Positions 8,120 through 16,667 of a DNA stretch of 64,000 bases are shown piece after piece (position 1 is the first letter of the stretch; every line of letters starts with the position of its first letter). This DNA is from Bradyrhizobium xenonodulans (GTDB taxonomy: Bacteria; Pseudomonadota; Alphaproteobacteria; Rhizobiales; Xanthobacteraceae): NCBI RefSeq assembly GCF_027594865.1, contig NZ_CP089391.1, positions 3,564,501 to 3,628,500 of the forward strand, written 5' to 3'. Under the pieces are notes generated by a model, which was not told the origin of the DNA, did not search any database, and was given only the letters and a program-made list of their open reading frames with translations. The position numbers were made by a program, and so were the translations under genes.

Positions 8120-9394
8120 ATGAGTGAAAGGCCGCCCATTTCGCCCCGGAGTCCGCGGGCAGCGCTCGAGCCCGAGCAGGTCCCGCCGCCGCCGAAGCGG
8201 TCGGACCGGGCGCGCAATCCGTTTGTGATCGTCGGCAACGCCATCATCACCCTGCTGCTGATCGCCATGATCGGCGCCGGCGGCGTCTATTATTACGGCC
8301 GCCAGGTGCTCGAGGCGCCGGGGCCGCTGAAGGACGACAAGATCGTCAACATCCCGCAGCGTGCGGGCAAGCGCGACATCGCCGAGACGCTGAACCGGGA
8401 AGGCGTCACCGACGTCAATCCGTGGGTGTTCATCGCCAGCGTCGCCGCGCTGAAGGCGAGCTCGGACCTCAAGCCCGGTGAATATTCGTTCCAGAAAAAC
8501 GCCTCCTTGCGCGACGTCATCGGTACCATCGTCGAGGGCAAGGTGGTGCAGCATTCCGTCACGATCCCGGAGGGCCTGACCTCCGAGCAGATCGTGGCGC
8601 GCCTGTCCGACAACGACATCTTCACCGGCAGCGTGCGCGAGCTGCCGCGCGAAGGCACGCTGTTGCCCGAGACCTACAAATTCCCGCGCGGCGCCCCGCG
8701 TGAGCAGGTGATTCAACGCATGCAGCAGGCGCACAAGCGCGTGCTGGCCGAGATCTGGGAGCGCCGCAGCCAGGACATCCCGGTCAAGACGCCGGAGCAA
8801 TTGGTGACGCTGGCCTCGATCGTCGAGAAGGAGACCGGCAAGCCCGACGAGCGCAGCCGTGTTGCGGCCGTGTTCGCCAACCGGCTGAAGCAGAAGATCA
8901 AGCTGCAGTCCGATCCGACCATCATCTACGGCCTGGTCGGCGGCAAAGGCACGCTGGGCCGTCCGATCAAGCGCAGCGAGATCACGCAGCCTTCGCCCTA
9001 CAACACCTATGTGATCGAGGGATTGCCGCCGGGCCCGATCTCCAACCCCGGCCGCGCCTCGCTGGAAGCCACCGCCAACCCCGCCCGCACCCGCGACCTC
9101 TATTTCGTCGCCGACGGCACCGGCGGGCACGCCTTCACCGAGACTTACGACGCGCACCAGAAGAACGTCGCCAAGCTCCGCGCGATGGAAAAGCAGATCC
9201 AGAACGACACGGTCGAGCCGGCCGAGGACGCGCCGCCGCCGGCCGCCGCGGCGCCCGGCGCTGCGACCGATACGCCGACGGCGACGACGCCGGCACGGCC
9301 CAATCAGCAGAAGAAGCAGCCGTCGCGGCCCGCAGGTCCGGCGCCGGCCCGGCAGGGCGCGGTGCAGCCGTCGCCACCCGTGGTGCAGCGCTAG
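8120..9394 (+). CDS. mltG: Endolytic peptidoglycan transglycosylase (YceG-like)
   Basis: Cleaves nascent peptidoglycan strands in the inner membrane, setting glycan chain length. The 424-residue protein has a cytoplasmic N-terminal tail rich in proline, one membrane helix at about residues 34-58 (FVIVGNAIITLLLIAMIGAG), a LysM-like region, and the YceG domain with the catalytic glutamate in SIVEKETGKPDERSRVAAVF and the QSDPTIIYGL and SPYNTYVIEGLPPGPISNPG motifs. The C terminus is a proline/alanine-rich extension of about 60 residues that is probably disordered. It follows fabF in the same direction, a linkage also known in other bacteria. Confidence 0.95.
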   Translation: MSERPPISPRSPRAALEPEQVPPPPKRSDRARNPFVIVGNAIITLLLIAMIGAGGVYYYGRQVLEAPGPLKDDKIVNIPQRAGKRDIAETLNREGVTDVNPWVFIASVAALKASSDLKPGEYSFQKNASLRDVIGTIVEGKVVQHSVTIPEGLTSEQIVARLSDNDIFTGSVRELPREGTLLPETYKFPRGAPREQVIQRMQQAHKRVLAEIWERRSQDIPVKTPEQLVTLASIVEKETGKPDERSRVAAVFANRLKQKIKLQSDPTIIYGLVGGKGTLGRPIKRSEITQPSPYNTYVIEGLPPGPISNPGRASLEATANPARTRDLYFVADGTGGHAFTETYDAHQKNVAKLRAMEKQIQNDTVEPAEDAPPPAAAAPGAATDTPTATTPARPNQQKKQPSRPAGPAPARQGAVQPSPPVVQR

Positions 9395-9509
9395 GCTCTA
9401 TGCAGACCTGCCTACGGCGCTTTGCGGATTCCACTTTCCTGCAAAATAGTCTTAAGATTCGCGTGGCCTGATGGCCTCGCGAATCCCATGTTCCGGAGAA
9501 TCTTATCTA

Positions 9510-10397
9510 ATGGCGCTGTCGTCCATGACCGGCTTTGCCCGAAGCCACGGCGCTAGCGGGCCGTACACGTTCGAATGGGAATTGAAGTCGGTCAACGCCA
9601 AGGGCTTTGACCTCAGGGTACGGCTGCCGCAGGGGTTCGACGAGCTCGAGGCCCACGCCAAGAAACGCGCCGGCGAGCTGTTGTCGCGCGGCACCGTCTA
9701 CGCCAATCTCAACGTCAAGCGCGCCAATGCCGCGGCCTCGGTCCGCGTCAACGAGGACGTGCTCAACGCCGTCCTCAAGGCCGCCGCCATGATCGCCGGC
9801 AAGGTCGACGCGGTCGCGCCGAGCATCGACGGCCTGCTCGCCATCAAGGGCGTCGTCGAGGTCGCAGAACCCGAGGGCGACGAGGAGGAGGACAAGGCCG
9901 CGCGTGCCGCTGCGGCCGAAGCCTTCGACAAGGCGCTCGCCGATCTCGTCGAGATGCGCAGGCGCGAGGGGACCTCGCTCGGGCAGATCCTGACCCAGCG
10001 GGTCGACGAGGTCGAGCAGCTGGCGAAGAAAGCGGAAGGTTCGCCCGGTCGCAAGCCGGAGGCGATCAAGGCGAGGCTCGCCGAGCAGATCGCAACCCTG
10101 CTCGATACTTCCGACCGTTTCGATTCCGACCGCCTGATGCAGGAGGCGATCCTGATCGCGACCAGGGCCGACATCCGCGAGGAGCTCGACCGCATCGCTT
10201 CCCATATCGCGCAGGCGCGCGAACTGATCGGCAAGGGCGGTCCGATCGGGCGCAAGCTCGACTTCCTGGCGCAGGAGTTTCACCGCGAGGTCAACACCTG
10301 CTGCTCGAAGTCGAACGACATCGAGCTGACCAATACGGGGCTCGCCATGAAGAACGTGGTCGAGCAGTTCCGCGAGCAGGTCCAGAATCTGGAGTGA
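9510..10397 (+). CDS. yicC: YicC/YloC family endoribonuclease
   Basis: A 295-residue YicC-family protein, a conserved endoribonuclease family acting in RNA turnover. It opens MALSSMTGFARSHG, the family signature, and ends with the DUF1732 domain including GRKLDFLAQEFHREVNTCCS and NDIELTNTGLAMKNVVEQF. The start is placed at 9510 rather than the longer frame from 9471 because MTGFAR is normally within a few residues of the N terminus. It is followed after 3 bp by gmk; yicC-gmk linkage is widespread. The usual REVNTLGSK sequence reads REVNTCCSK here, a small change. Confidence 0.93.
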   Translation: MALSSMTGFARSHGASGPYTFEWELKSVNAKGFDLRVRLPQGFDELEAHAKKRAGELLSRGTVYANLNVKRANAAASVRVNEDVLNAVLKAAAMIAGKVDAVAPSIDGLLAIKGVVEVAEPEGDEEEDKAARAAAAEAFDKALADLVEMRRREGTSLGQILTQRVDEVEQLAKKAEGSPGRKPEAIKARLAEQIATLLDTSDRFDSDRLMQEAILIATRADIREELDRIASHIAQARELIGKGGPIGRKLDFLAQEFHREVNTCCSKSNDIELTNTGLAMKNVVEQFREQVQNLE

Positions 10398-10400
10398 TCG

Positions 10401-11060
10401 ATGACGACGGGCGGGCACGGAACTGACGGTGTCGAGCGGCGTGGATTGATGTTCGTACTGTCCTCGCCGTCGGGCGCGGGCAAGACGACGCTGTCGCGTC
10501 TGTTGATCGACCGCATGCCCGGCCTGAAAATGTCGGTGTCCGCGACCACGCGGGCGATGCGGCCGGGCGAGGTCGACGGGCGCGACTATCTGTTCGTCGA
10601 CAAGGCCAGGTTCGACGCGATGGTGAAGGGCGACGAGCTCTTGGAATGGGCCACCGTGTTCGACAACAGCTACGGCACGCCGCGGGGCCCCGTCGAGGTG
10701 GCGCTGTCAGCCGGGCAGGATGTTTTGTTCGACATCGACTGGCAGGGCACGCAGCAGCTCCGCGAAAAAGCGCGCGCCGACGTCGTCAGCGTGTTCATCC
10801 TGCCGCCTTCGGCGGCCGATCTCGAGAAGCGGCTGCATTCGCGCGCGCAGGATTCCGACGAGGTGATCCGCAAGCGCATGAGCCGCGCCAGCCACGAGAT
10901 GAGCCACTGGGCCGAGTACGACTACATCGTCATCAATCACGACGTCGACGAGGCCTTCGCCGAGGTGCAGTCGATCCTGAAGGCCGAGCGCCTCAAGCGC
11001 GAGCGGCGGACTGGCCTCGTGGGGTTCGTGCGAAATCTGCAAGGTCAGCTTCAGGGCTAG
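10401..11060 (+). CDS. gmk: Guanylate kinase
   Basis: Phosphorylates GMP to GDP with ATP. The 219-residue protein has a P-loop SSPSGAGKTT at about residues 18-27, the GMP-binding TTRAMRPGEVDGRDY and the lid-region RMSRASHEMSHW. The N terminus is extended by about 14 residues relative to the E. coli enzyme. GGAG stands just before the start at the end of yicC. The 3' end overlaps the 3' end of the minus-strand gene at 10993 by 68 bp, an unusual convergent overlap. Confidence 0.97.
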   Translation: MTTGGHGTDGVERRGLMFVLSSPSGAGKTTLSRLLIDRMPGLKMSVSATTRAMRPGEVDGRDYLFVDKARFDAMVKGDELLEWATVFDNSYGTPRGPVEVALSAGQDVLFDIDWQGTQQLREKARADVVSVFILPPSAADLEKRLHSRAQDSDEVIRKRMSRASHEMSHWAEYDYIVINHDVDEAFAEVQSILKAERLKRERRTGLVGFVRNLQGQLQG

Positions 11061-12303
11061 GCTGCTTCAGCCGCGGCCCTTCCTGCGCCAGACGCTCCAG
11101 CATCGCCGTGATCACGTCGACATCGACGGCGTCCTCGAGTTGCAGGTCTTCCTTGAGCTGCAAGTCTTCCTCGAGCTGCGCGTCTTCGTCGCGATCGGTC
11201 GGCTCTTCGTCGTTGATGCCGTTGACCGCGAGCCGGGGTGCTGATGCCTCGATCTCGAATTCGCCGTTGAAGATGTCGGCCTCGTCGAGTTCGTCCGCGA
11301 CCTCGTCGGGGGCGGGACGGGACTGTGCGGCGATCCTGCCGATCTCGATGCTGAAGGCGGCAAGCTGTGCTGCTTGGGGACGCGCGGCTTGCGGATCCGG
11401 CGCTTGGGGCGGTGCGGCTTGGGGCTGTGGGGCTTGCGGCTTCGGAGCTTGCGGACGCGCGGCATCGAAATCCACCGGGCGCGGCTGCTGCGCGCGCGGC
11501 GCATCAGCCGCCGTCGCGTTGAGCCAGGGCGCACGGCCGTCGTCGAGAGCGTGAGGCTCGAAATTGTCCCAGTTGACGCGGCGATGGTCGGTCTGGACAC
11601 GGACGCGTCCACCGGCGAAGCGGTAGACGATGCTAGCGAGGATGCCCGCGAGCGCGAGCGCGCCGCCGATGACGAGCAGCAGCATCTGGATCGAGCCGGT
11701 CGGCTTGTCGGTGCTGCTGTCTGCTGCGGCGAGGGCCACCGGGGATTTCGACGGCTTTGCGCTCGGCTGCGTGGCCGCGGCGACAGGCGCGGGCGCGGCC
11801 TGCGGTGCGGGCGAAGCGGTCGTGGTGGAGGACGTATCGGCCCAGCGCGCCGCAACGGCAGACTGCTGTGCGCTGCTGTCGGCCGTCGGGCTCGCGGCTT
11901 GTTGCGTCGGCGCCGGCTGTGCCGTCGTCTTCGGAACGACGGCACCCTGCGGCGTCAGATATTCGGCGCGTGCGTCCTGCACTGACTGCGGCTGCGGCGC
12001 GGCTGACTCTGCTGTCGGCGTATCGGGCGCAGCCTGCGCGGTCTGTGTGACCTTGCCGCCTTCGGCGCGCAGATACCAGCACTGCCGCTTGGTCGCGCGC
12101 TCGAGGCGATAGTGCCAATGCTGTCCCTGCGGCGCTGCGCCCTTCGGCGAGGCGAGACAGTCGCTCGCGGCATTCGCCGGGCTCGTTGCCGTTGGTGCAT
12201 TCTGCGACACGGCGGCCAGTGGCGCGCCGGCGATGATGCTGCCGACTAGCGCGGATATGAATTTTGCGGTGCGGTTGCCCATCCTGGTCTCCCGGTTACG
12301 CAT
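10993..12303 (-). CDS. Exported single-pass membrane protein with proline/glutamine/alanine repeats, function unknown
   Basis: I do not recognise a family. The roughly 436-residue protein has an N-terminal signal sequence (AKFISALVGSIIAGAPLAAV), then a short cysteine-bearing segment (SDCLASPKG, WHYRLERATKRQCWYL) that may form a disulfide. After a long low-complexity Ala/Pro/Thr region comes one membrane helix (MLLLVIGGALALAGILAS). The C-terminal half holds a run of APQPQA/APKPQA-type repeats, then acidic repeats LEEDLQLKEDLQLED and a helical end. Start candidates are 12303 and 12282; an open frame extends to 12486 but lacks a signal sequence there. It is the last of three minus-strand genes downstream of a caspase-like gene, and its 3' end overlaps gmk. 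Confidence 0.7.
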   Translation of the reverse strand: MRNRETRMGNRTAKFISALVGSIIAGAPLAAVSQNAPTATSPANAASDCLASPKGAAPQGQHWHYRLERATKRQCWYLRAEGGKVTQTAQAAPDTPTAESAAPQPQSVQDARAEYLTPQGAVVPKTTAQPAPTQQAASPTADSSAQQSAVAARWADTSSTTTASPAPQAAPAPVAAATQPSAKPSKSPVALAAADSSTDKPTGSIQMLLLVIGGALALAGILASIVYRFAGGRVRVQTDHRRVNWDNFEPHALDDGRAPWLNATAADAPRAQQPRPVDFDAARPQAPKPQAPQPQAAPPQAPDPQAARPQAAQLAAFSIEIGRIAAQSRPAPDEVADELDEADIFNGEFEIEASAPRLAVNGINDEEPTDRDEDAQLEEDLQLKEDLQLEDAVDVDVITAMLERLAQEGPRLKQPSPEADLADFARTPRGQSAARA

Positions 12304-12434
12304 GACGCAACTCTTGACCTGCCCTTTGTCTTCAAAGACTTGGGTGGCAATGAGCCGCAAATCCGGAGAGGATGTGGCTTGAATCGGGCCTGCGCGGCGT
12401 TCGTTCCGCCGCGAAATCAGGCATTTTCGGGGGG

Positions 12435-12950
12435 CTATTGCTTGGTCGAGCTCCAGCTTCCGCCGCAGCCGTCCGAGCGGCGCCACGTTCCGGAACCGCT
12501 GCGGCCGGACAGGCGGCCCGCCCCGGTGAAGGTCACGCCGTCGCCTTGACCGAACGTGCTGACCGAGCCGCCCGCGCTGACGGTGCCGCGCACGCCTTCG
12601 CCGATGACCTTGCCCGAGCTGATCACGACCGCACCGGTCGTGGAACCACCGCAGCCGATGCTGGTGACCATCCAGGCGCCGTCAAAGCCGCCACTGCCGC
12701 CACCACCACCGCCGGCACTTCGCCGCGACGATGGGCGTGACTCCTCGGCCGCCGGCTTGCTCCGGCGTGCCGAGGGCGCGGGCTCGGCGGAGCGGCCTGA
12801 AGAAGAATCCTGGCGCGAGCCGGACAGCGACTTCTCGTCATTGCCGATCGAGCCGCCGGCACTGCCGGACTGTGCAAGAGCGGATGACGATGCGAGGGCG
12901 AGGTTAAGGAGAGAGACGAGCGCGAACGTGCGGATGGCGGCAATGGGCAT
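12435..12950 (-). CDS. Small secreted Ser/Gly-rich protein, function unknown
   Basis: A 171-residue protein with a clear signal peptide (MPIAAIRTFALVSLLNLALA, cleavage near SALAQSG). The mature part begins with a serine/arginine-rich disordered stretch and a run of glycines, then a compact C-terminal domain: GGFDGAWMVTSIGCGGSTTG, VISSGKVIGEGVRGTVSAGG and ending DGCGGSWSSTKQ. Two CGG motifs could pair. The domain resembles the short beta-rich modules found in many Bradyrhizobium exported proteins, where GxWxV repeats occur, but I cannot name it. The start at 12950 is chosen because it begins the signal peptide; the frame is open further upstream. It lies 29 bp downstream of the caspase gene and may share its transcript. 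Confidence 0.75.
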   Translation of the reverse strand: MPIAAIRTFALVSLLNLALASSSALAQSGSAGGSIGNDEKSLSGSRQDSSSGRSAEPAPSARRSKPAAEESRPSSRRSAGGGGGGSGGFDGAWMVTSIGCGGSTTGAVVISSGKVIGEGVRGTVSAGGSVSTFGQGDGVTFTGAGRLSGRSGSGTWRRSDGCGGSWSSTKQ

Positions 12951-12978
12951 GGGCAGACAATCCAAAATGAAAATTGTA

Positions 12979-14319
12979 TCAGCGGCCGGAGCCGTCGGCA
13001 CAGACGGATCCGATAATGCGGCAAGTTTTGCCAGCCTTGCCGCATTCGTCAAGCGCGGCGTCCCTGGCGCGCTGGACGCTGTCGCGCTGGACCAGCGACC
13101 AGGATTTGTCGGAGATCGCGAACGCGCCGCAGCTCTTGCCGTAGAAGGAAAGTTCGATCGGACATTTGGCGCCGGCGCAATTGCCCTTCGCATCCGCCAC
13201 CGCCGCGCGCCGCGAGGCATGATTCCACGCTATGCCCCATTTGCTGCTGTCGGGCCCGTACACGATCGAGCCCCAGGGCTTGAGATCCTCCATCTTGCGC
13301 ATCCGCAGCAGCAGGCCTTCGGTGGCCTCGCCGTTCGGCGCCATGGAAATCCGCTGCTGGAGCTTCGTGATCGCACGCGTCAAGCCGTCAGGCGTGTCAG
13401 GATCGAAATTGAGCTCGTAGAGCCGCTCGCTCAATTCGCTGAGCAGCGCGGCATCGCGCAAGGGCACGCGGTCGGGATCGGCGCGCAGGCGCTCCGCCGG
13501 CAAGGAATCGGGCTGCATCGCCGCGACCTGCGGCGGGGCGGTCTGCGTCGGGGCTACGAAATAGAACGTGCCGTCGATCGGCGAGGACGAGACCCAGGGC
13601 TGCTGCGCGCCCGACGTGGCGCGCTTCACGGCGAGGCCGACCTGGTTGAAGGTCTGGAACACGTCGAGGCCGGCGGTCCGCACCGTCGCGGCCAGCGCCT
13701 TGGTGTAGGGGCTGTGGCCGTCGCTGCCGTCCTGCGCGACGTTGCCGGGCTGCGTCGCGTAGGAGATCAGCGTGCCCTCGGGCGCGCGCATCTGCGCAAG
13801 GCCGCCATCGGAGGCGCGCAGGCCGCGCGAGCCAAACGGGTTGTTGCGGCAGGCGTCCAGGATCACGAGGTTGAGGCGCGTGCCGGATCCCTGCATCTGG
13901 CGCAGCACGAGATTGACGTCGGTCATCTGGAAGTCGACGTCGGCCTCGCGCGTCGGATTGGCGCCGACAGGCACGAGGTAGTTGGAGCCGGCGACCTGCA
14001 CGCCGTGGCCGGCATAATAGAACAGCGCGACGTCGGCGCCCTGGACCTGCCGGCCGAAGCTCTGCACCGCGATGTCCATCGCGCCCTTGTCGAGATCGAG
14101 CTGGGCGCGTCCGCCGACCAGCGTGAAGCCGAGCAGGCCGAGCGTCTCCGCCATCAGGCTCGCGTCCTTGGAGGGATTGTCGAGCGGCGTGATGTTCTTG
14201 TAGGCGGAGTTGCCGACCACGAGCGCAATGCGCTTCTCGGCCGAGGCCGGCGCAGCCGTGACGGCAAACAGGGCCAGCGCTGCCAGCCCCAAGACGCGAT
14301 TGAAAATCCTCGCGCGCAT
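12979..14319 (-). CDS. Caspase-like (C14 family) protease with C-terminal DUF4189 domain, exported
   Basis: A 446-residue protein with a signal peptide (residues 1-27, ending TAAPASA), a caspase-fold peptidase domain at about 28-255 and a C-terminal DUF4189-like domain at about 345-446. The catalytic dyad is His105 in YYAGHGVQ and Cys157 in LDACRNNPF. The N-terminal block KRIALVVGNSAYKN is typical of bacterial caspase homologues. The tail contains WGSIVYGPDSSKWGIAWNHA and several cysteines, as in DUF4189. The substrate is unknown; families of this kind are numerous in Bradyrhizobium. The two exported proteins downstream on the same strand may be functional partners, though nothing direct shows it. 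Confidence 0.9.
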   Translation of the reverse strand: MRARIFNRVLGLAALALFAVTAAPASAEKRIALVVGNSAYKNITPLDNPSKDASLMAETLGLLGFTLVGGRAQLDLDKGAMDIAVQSFGRQVQGADVALFYYAGHGVQVAGSNYLVPVGANPTREADVDFQMTDVNLVLRQMQGSGTRLNLVILDACRNNPFGSRGLRASDGGLAQMRAPEGTLISYATQPGNVAQDGSDGHSPYTKALAATVRTAGLDVFQTFNQVGLAVKRATSGAQQPWVSSSPIDGTFYFVAPTQTAPPQVAAMQPDSLPAERLRADPDRVPLRDAALLSELSERLYELNFDPDTPDGLTRAITKLQQRISMAPNGEATEGLLLRMRKMEDLKPWGSIVYGPDSSKWGIAWNHASRRAAVADAKGNCAGAKCPIELSFYGKSCGAFAISDKSWSLVQRDSVQRARDAALDECGKAGKTCRIIGSVCADGSGR

Positions 14320-14529
14320 CGAAAATCCCCAAAATAATGGCGTCAGTCTAGCAGTTAGGTGCGCGGGCGAAAAGCGGGGCGCCGGGCCTTTGCGACGCGA
14401 GCCCGTCCTTGCTGAACGCTGTCAAACAGGTGGGAGGATAGCTGCGCGCAACCCGCGGTGGTTCGCAGTCGGTCCCGACTTCGAAACCAATCCTTCCAGC
14501 CGTTGTTGAATCGTGGCTGAGGAGATGCC

Positions 14530-15144
14530 ATGCCGATCAAGGATCAGATCAAGAATTTCGCCAAGAAGCTGGTGGAGAATCATCCCGACACGGCAACGCT
14601 GCGCGCTCTGGTGCGGGCGCGGAAGCCGGCGACGATCCATTTCCGGGACGACGGCATCGTGCCAAACCATCCTCGTTTTCCGGTGCTGCTCTATCGCGGC
14701 GCTGTGAACCTGAGGTCCCGGCGTTTTCCACCCGACGTCATCATCGACAGGCTATTCGATACTAATGGCTGGGGCCGATCATGGCGCGACACGGTGTACG
14801 ACTTTGTCCATTACCATTCGCAGATCCATGAAGTGATGGGCGTTGCACGCGGCACGGCCAGGATCGAGTGCGGCGGGATCAAGGGGTGGACCCTGAGCGT
14901 AAAGGCCGGGGACGTTTTGGTGCTTCCCGCAGGCACGGGGCACCGGCTCATCGAGTCGAGCCGGGACTTTCTCGTTGTCGGTGCCTATCCGCAGGACGGG
15001 ACCTATGACGAGTGCACCGACACAAAAGAGCGTCCCGACGCCATGAAGCGTATTGCCAAGGTCCGCAAACCGAAGACAGACCCGGTGCTGGGATCTGGCG
15101 GGCCGCTGCTCAACTTATGGCGGAGGGAGGCATCGCGATCGTGA
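14530..15144 (+). CDS. Cupin-domain protein
   Basis: A 204-residue soluble protein whose middle part has a cupin pattern: FVHYHSQIHEVMGVARGTAR (His residues and glutamate of motif 1) and KAGDVLVLPAGTGHRLIE (motif 2 with the second histidine). Cupins of this type bind a divalent metal; some related proteins are annotated as double-stranded beta-helix YjlB-like proteins. The N-terminal 50 residues and the lysine-rich C terminus are not informative. The start at 14530 has GAGGAG upstream. The gene is transcribed away from the caspase gene and stands alone. Confidence 0.8.
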   Translation: MPIKDQIKNFAKKLVENHPDTATLRALVRARKPATIHFRDDGIVPNHPRFPVLLYRGAVNLRSRRFPPDVIIDRLFDTNGWGRSWRDTVYDFVHYHSQIHEVMGVARGTARIECGGIKGWTLSVKAGDVLVLPAGTGHRLIESSRDFLVVGAYPQDGTYDECTDTKERPDAMKRIAKVRKPKTDPVLGSGGPLLNLWRREASRS

Positions 15145-15264
15145 GGGTTCGCCCAAGGCATGGGCTTCTTCCCTGCTGTCATCCGCGGGAGCGCAGCCCG
15201 CATGCGGCCACAGGATACTGCGGAACAACTGTCGCGGGGCCACGTCATCCATGAGACGAGGGAG

Positions 15265-15498
15265 ATGCCCATGAAAGCGCTCATTGCGGCCATCGCATTT
15301 GCAGCCATGCCGGGGCCGGTCATTGCCCAGAATACGGGTCCGGCTCCGCAGACCGGGATGGACAGGCCGGAAAATACGAACGGTGCCACGGAAAAAGGGA
15401 CGATGGACACCACGGGCATGAACGTCAATCGGGCAAATCAGCCTGAGACGAAAGGTGTGTCCAGAGAACGCAGGACAGGCGACAAGAAGAAGCCGTAG
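15265..15498 (+). CDS. Small secreted hypothetical protein
   Basis: A 77-residue protein with a signal peptide (MKALIAAIAFAAMPGPVIA, cleavage before QNTGP) and a polar mature part of about 55 residues rich in Asn, Thr, Gly and Lys. The end is strongly basic (ERRTGDKKKP). GAGGGAG precedes the ATG at 15265; a second ATG at 15271 is also possible. No family is recognised. Short exported proteins of this composition are frequent in rhizobial genomes and are often stress induced, but no promoter signal was found here. Confidence 0.6.
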   Translation: MPMKALIAAIAFAAMPGPVIAQNTGPAPQTGMDRPENTNGATEKGTMDTTGMNVNRANQPETKGVSRERRTGDKKKP

Positions 15499-15593
15499 GA
15501 CGTCGCAGCCTTACGCGAGATGATGGGTATCGCCTCGCCGTTGCTGATGGGAGAAGCGACGGGTTTCGCAAAGGCTCAACCCACCTTGCGAAC

Positions 15594-15815
15594 TTACCTC
15601 CACACCCTTGCCAGCATCAGCGCCAGACACCCCAGCATGGCGCTGATCAGTCCCACCATCGCGTAGGATTGCGCGAACACGCCGGTTTGAATGAACACCT
15701 GCGACGCGATCACGACGCAGATTGCGGCCAGCAGCAGGCAGCCGCAGCCGGCGGCGATCAAGAGATAGCGGATCGCGGCTGCGACGGGCCTTGCGGGTGA
15801 TGCAGGATCGGTCAT
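15594..15815 (-). CDS. Small two-helix membrane protein, hypothetical
   Basis: A 73-residue protein with two hydrophobic segments, YLLIAAGCGCLLLAAICVVI and SYAMVGLISAMLGCLALML, separated by a short loop. An arginine near the C-terminal end (LARVWR) suggests the positive-inside orientation. The start is set at MTDPASPARP (15815); the frame is open four codons further. No family is recognised and there is no obvious operon partner. Confidence 0.55.
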   Translation of the reverse strand: MTDPASPARPVAAAIRYLLIAAGCGCLLLAAICVVIASQVFIQTGVFAQSYAMVGLISAMLGCLALMLARVWR

Positions 15816-15869
15816 ACGGGATTCCAACAGCGCGAGCAGCAGCGGGTTCCTCCGCTGCCGCAGAGACCA

Positions 15870-16046
15870 TCACTCGCGCGCGCAGCAATCGACCAGTGCG
15901 CGCCAGATGCGCTGGGCTTCGATCGTTCGCTGAAGTTCGAGGGCATGGTTCTCGCTTGCATGGGGGGATGGTGCCTCGGGGCGTGATTCGCGTGGTGCGA
16001 TCCAGCGCTCGGAGATCGGATCGTACCATTTGTCGAGAATGACCAA
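15870..16046 (-). CDS. Possible 58-residue protein starting with TTG
   Basis: Read on the minus strand from a TTG at 16046, the frame encodes (M)VILDKWYDPISERW, then a charged, proline-containing middle and ends RIWRALVDCCARE. GAGGAG lies eight bases before the TTG. The composition (aromatic N terminus, helical C terminus with two cysteines) looks protein-like rather than like a shadow, and no other gene covers this strand. Function unknown. The short length and the rare start codon keep confidence modest. Confidence 0.45.
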   Translation of the reverse strand: MVILDKWYDPISERWIAPRESRPEAPSPHASENHALELQRTIEAQRIWRALVDCCARE

Positions 16047-16078
16047 CCTTGTCTCCTCTCTTTCGCCCCCGGTTCTGC

Positions 16079-16270
16079 CTATCCCATGCGCCTGTTGCTG
16101 GTGTTCTGGGTGATGTTGCCGTGGTCGGCCTGCTCGCGAATGTTCTGCTTCTCGTCGTCGCGATGGCCCTTGGTGGTGTCCACCGGAACCTGCGGCGCAC
16201 TGCCGGGGCCCTTGTGGCTCTGGTTCTCGTCCGGAACAGGCTGCACCGTTTTCGTCAGCGGCTTCGTCAT
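16079..16270 (-). CDS. Small hydrophilic hypothetical protein
   Basis: A 63-residue, highly polar protein beginning MTKPLTKTVQPVPDENQSH and ending HGNITQNTSNRRMG. Lysine, aspartate, glutamine and asparagine dominate and there is no hydrophobic core, so it is probably disordered in isolation. The composition is reminiscent of small stress-related hydrophilins, which is inference only. The frame stays open upstream to 16333, but the MTKPLTK start is the natural one. Confidence 0.55.
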   Translation of the reverse strand: MTKPLTKTVQPVPDENQSHKGPGSAPQVPVDTTKGHRDDEKQNIREQADHGNITQNTSNRRMG

Positions 16271-16394
16271 GAGTTCTGACTCCGTCGTTGCCTCAACAAG
16301 GAGCAAACGCGCAGGTGACGCGCGACGTTCCAACTTTTCGGGGCGATGTGATCGGTGCCGGGATGCGCGAGCGTGCTTGGACGAAAGACGCGCT

Positions 16395-16610
16395 TTAGCG
16401 AAACCGCCGCGTCACCATCGCCAGCACGAACACCGGCTCGCTGCCGTCGAACACGCTGAGCGTCCAGCTGTCGCCTGGCCGCAGCGCGTGCTCGACGTCG
16501 CGGGAGAGGCGCACCGCTTCGCGCCATGCGGCCTCGTCGTCGGGAAGCGCTTCGCCGGTCGTGTCGGTGTGGGGCTGTTGGCCCTCGAAATGAAAGAAGT
16601 ACCGCGGCAT
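16395..16610 (-). CDS. DUF6894-like small protein
   Basis: A 71-residue protein starting MPRYFFHFEGQQPHTDTTGE and continuing LPDDEAAWREAVRLSRDVE. The MPRYFFH opening with a following D-x-x-G/E pattern and the DEAAWREA helix are the hallmark of a family of short proteins that is abundant in Bradyrhizobium and Methylobacterium (annotated as DUF6894). Function is unknown. The start at 16610 is preferred over 16619 because family members begin directly at MPRYFF. Confidence 0.75.
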   Translation of the reverse strand: MPRYFFHFEGQQPHTDTTGEALPDDEAAWREAVRLSRDVEHALRPGDSWTLSVFDGSEPVFVLAMVTRRFR

Positions 16611-16667
16611 GTCCGGCAATGCCGGTTACGCGGATATGTTCCGGCGTACGTCGCTGCGCGGATCGAC

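Noticed and set aside
12556..14337. A 593-codon plus-strand open frame across the caspase gene
   Set aside because: The minus strand holds the caspase dyad, signal peptide and DUF4189 tail; the plus frame has no recognisable domain and shows shadow-frame composition.
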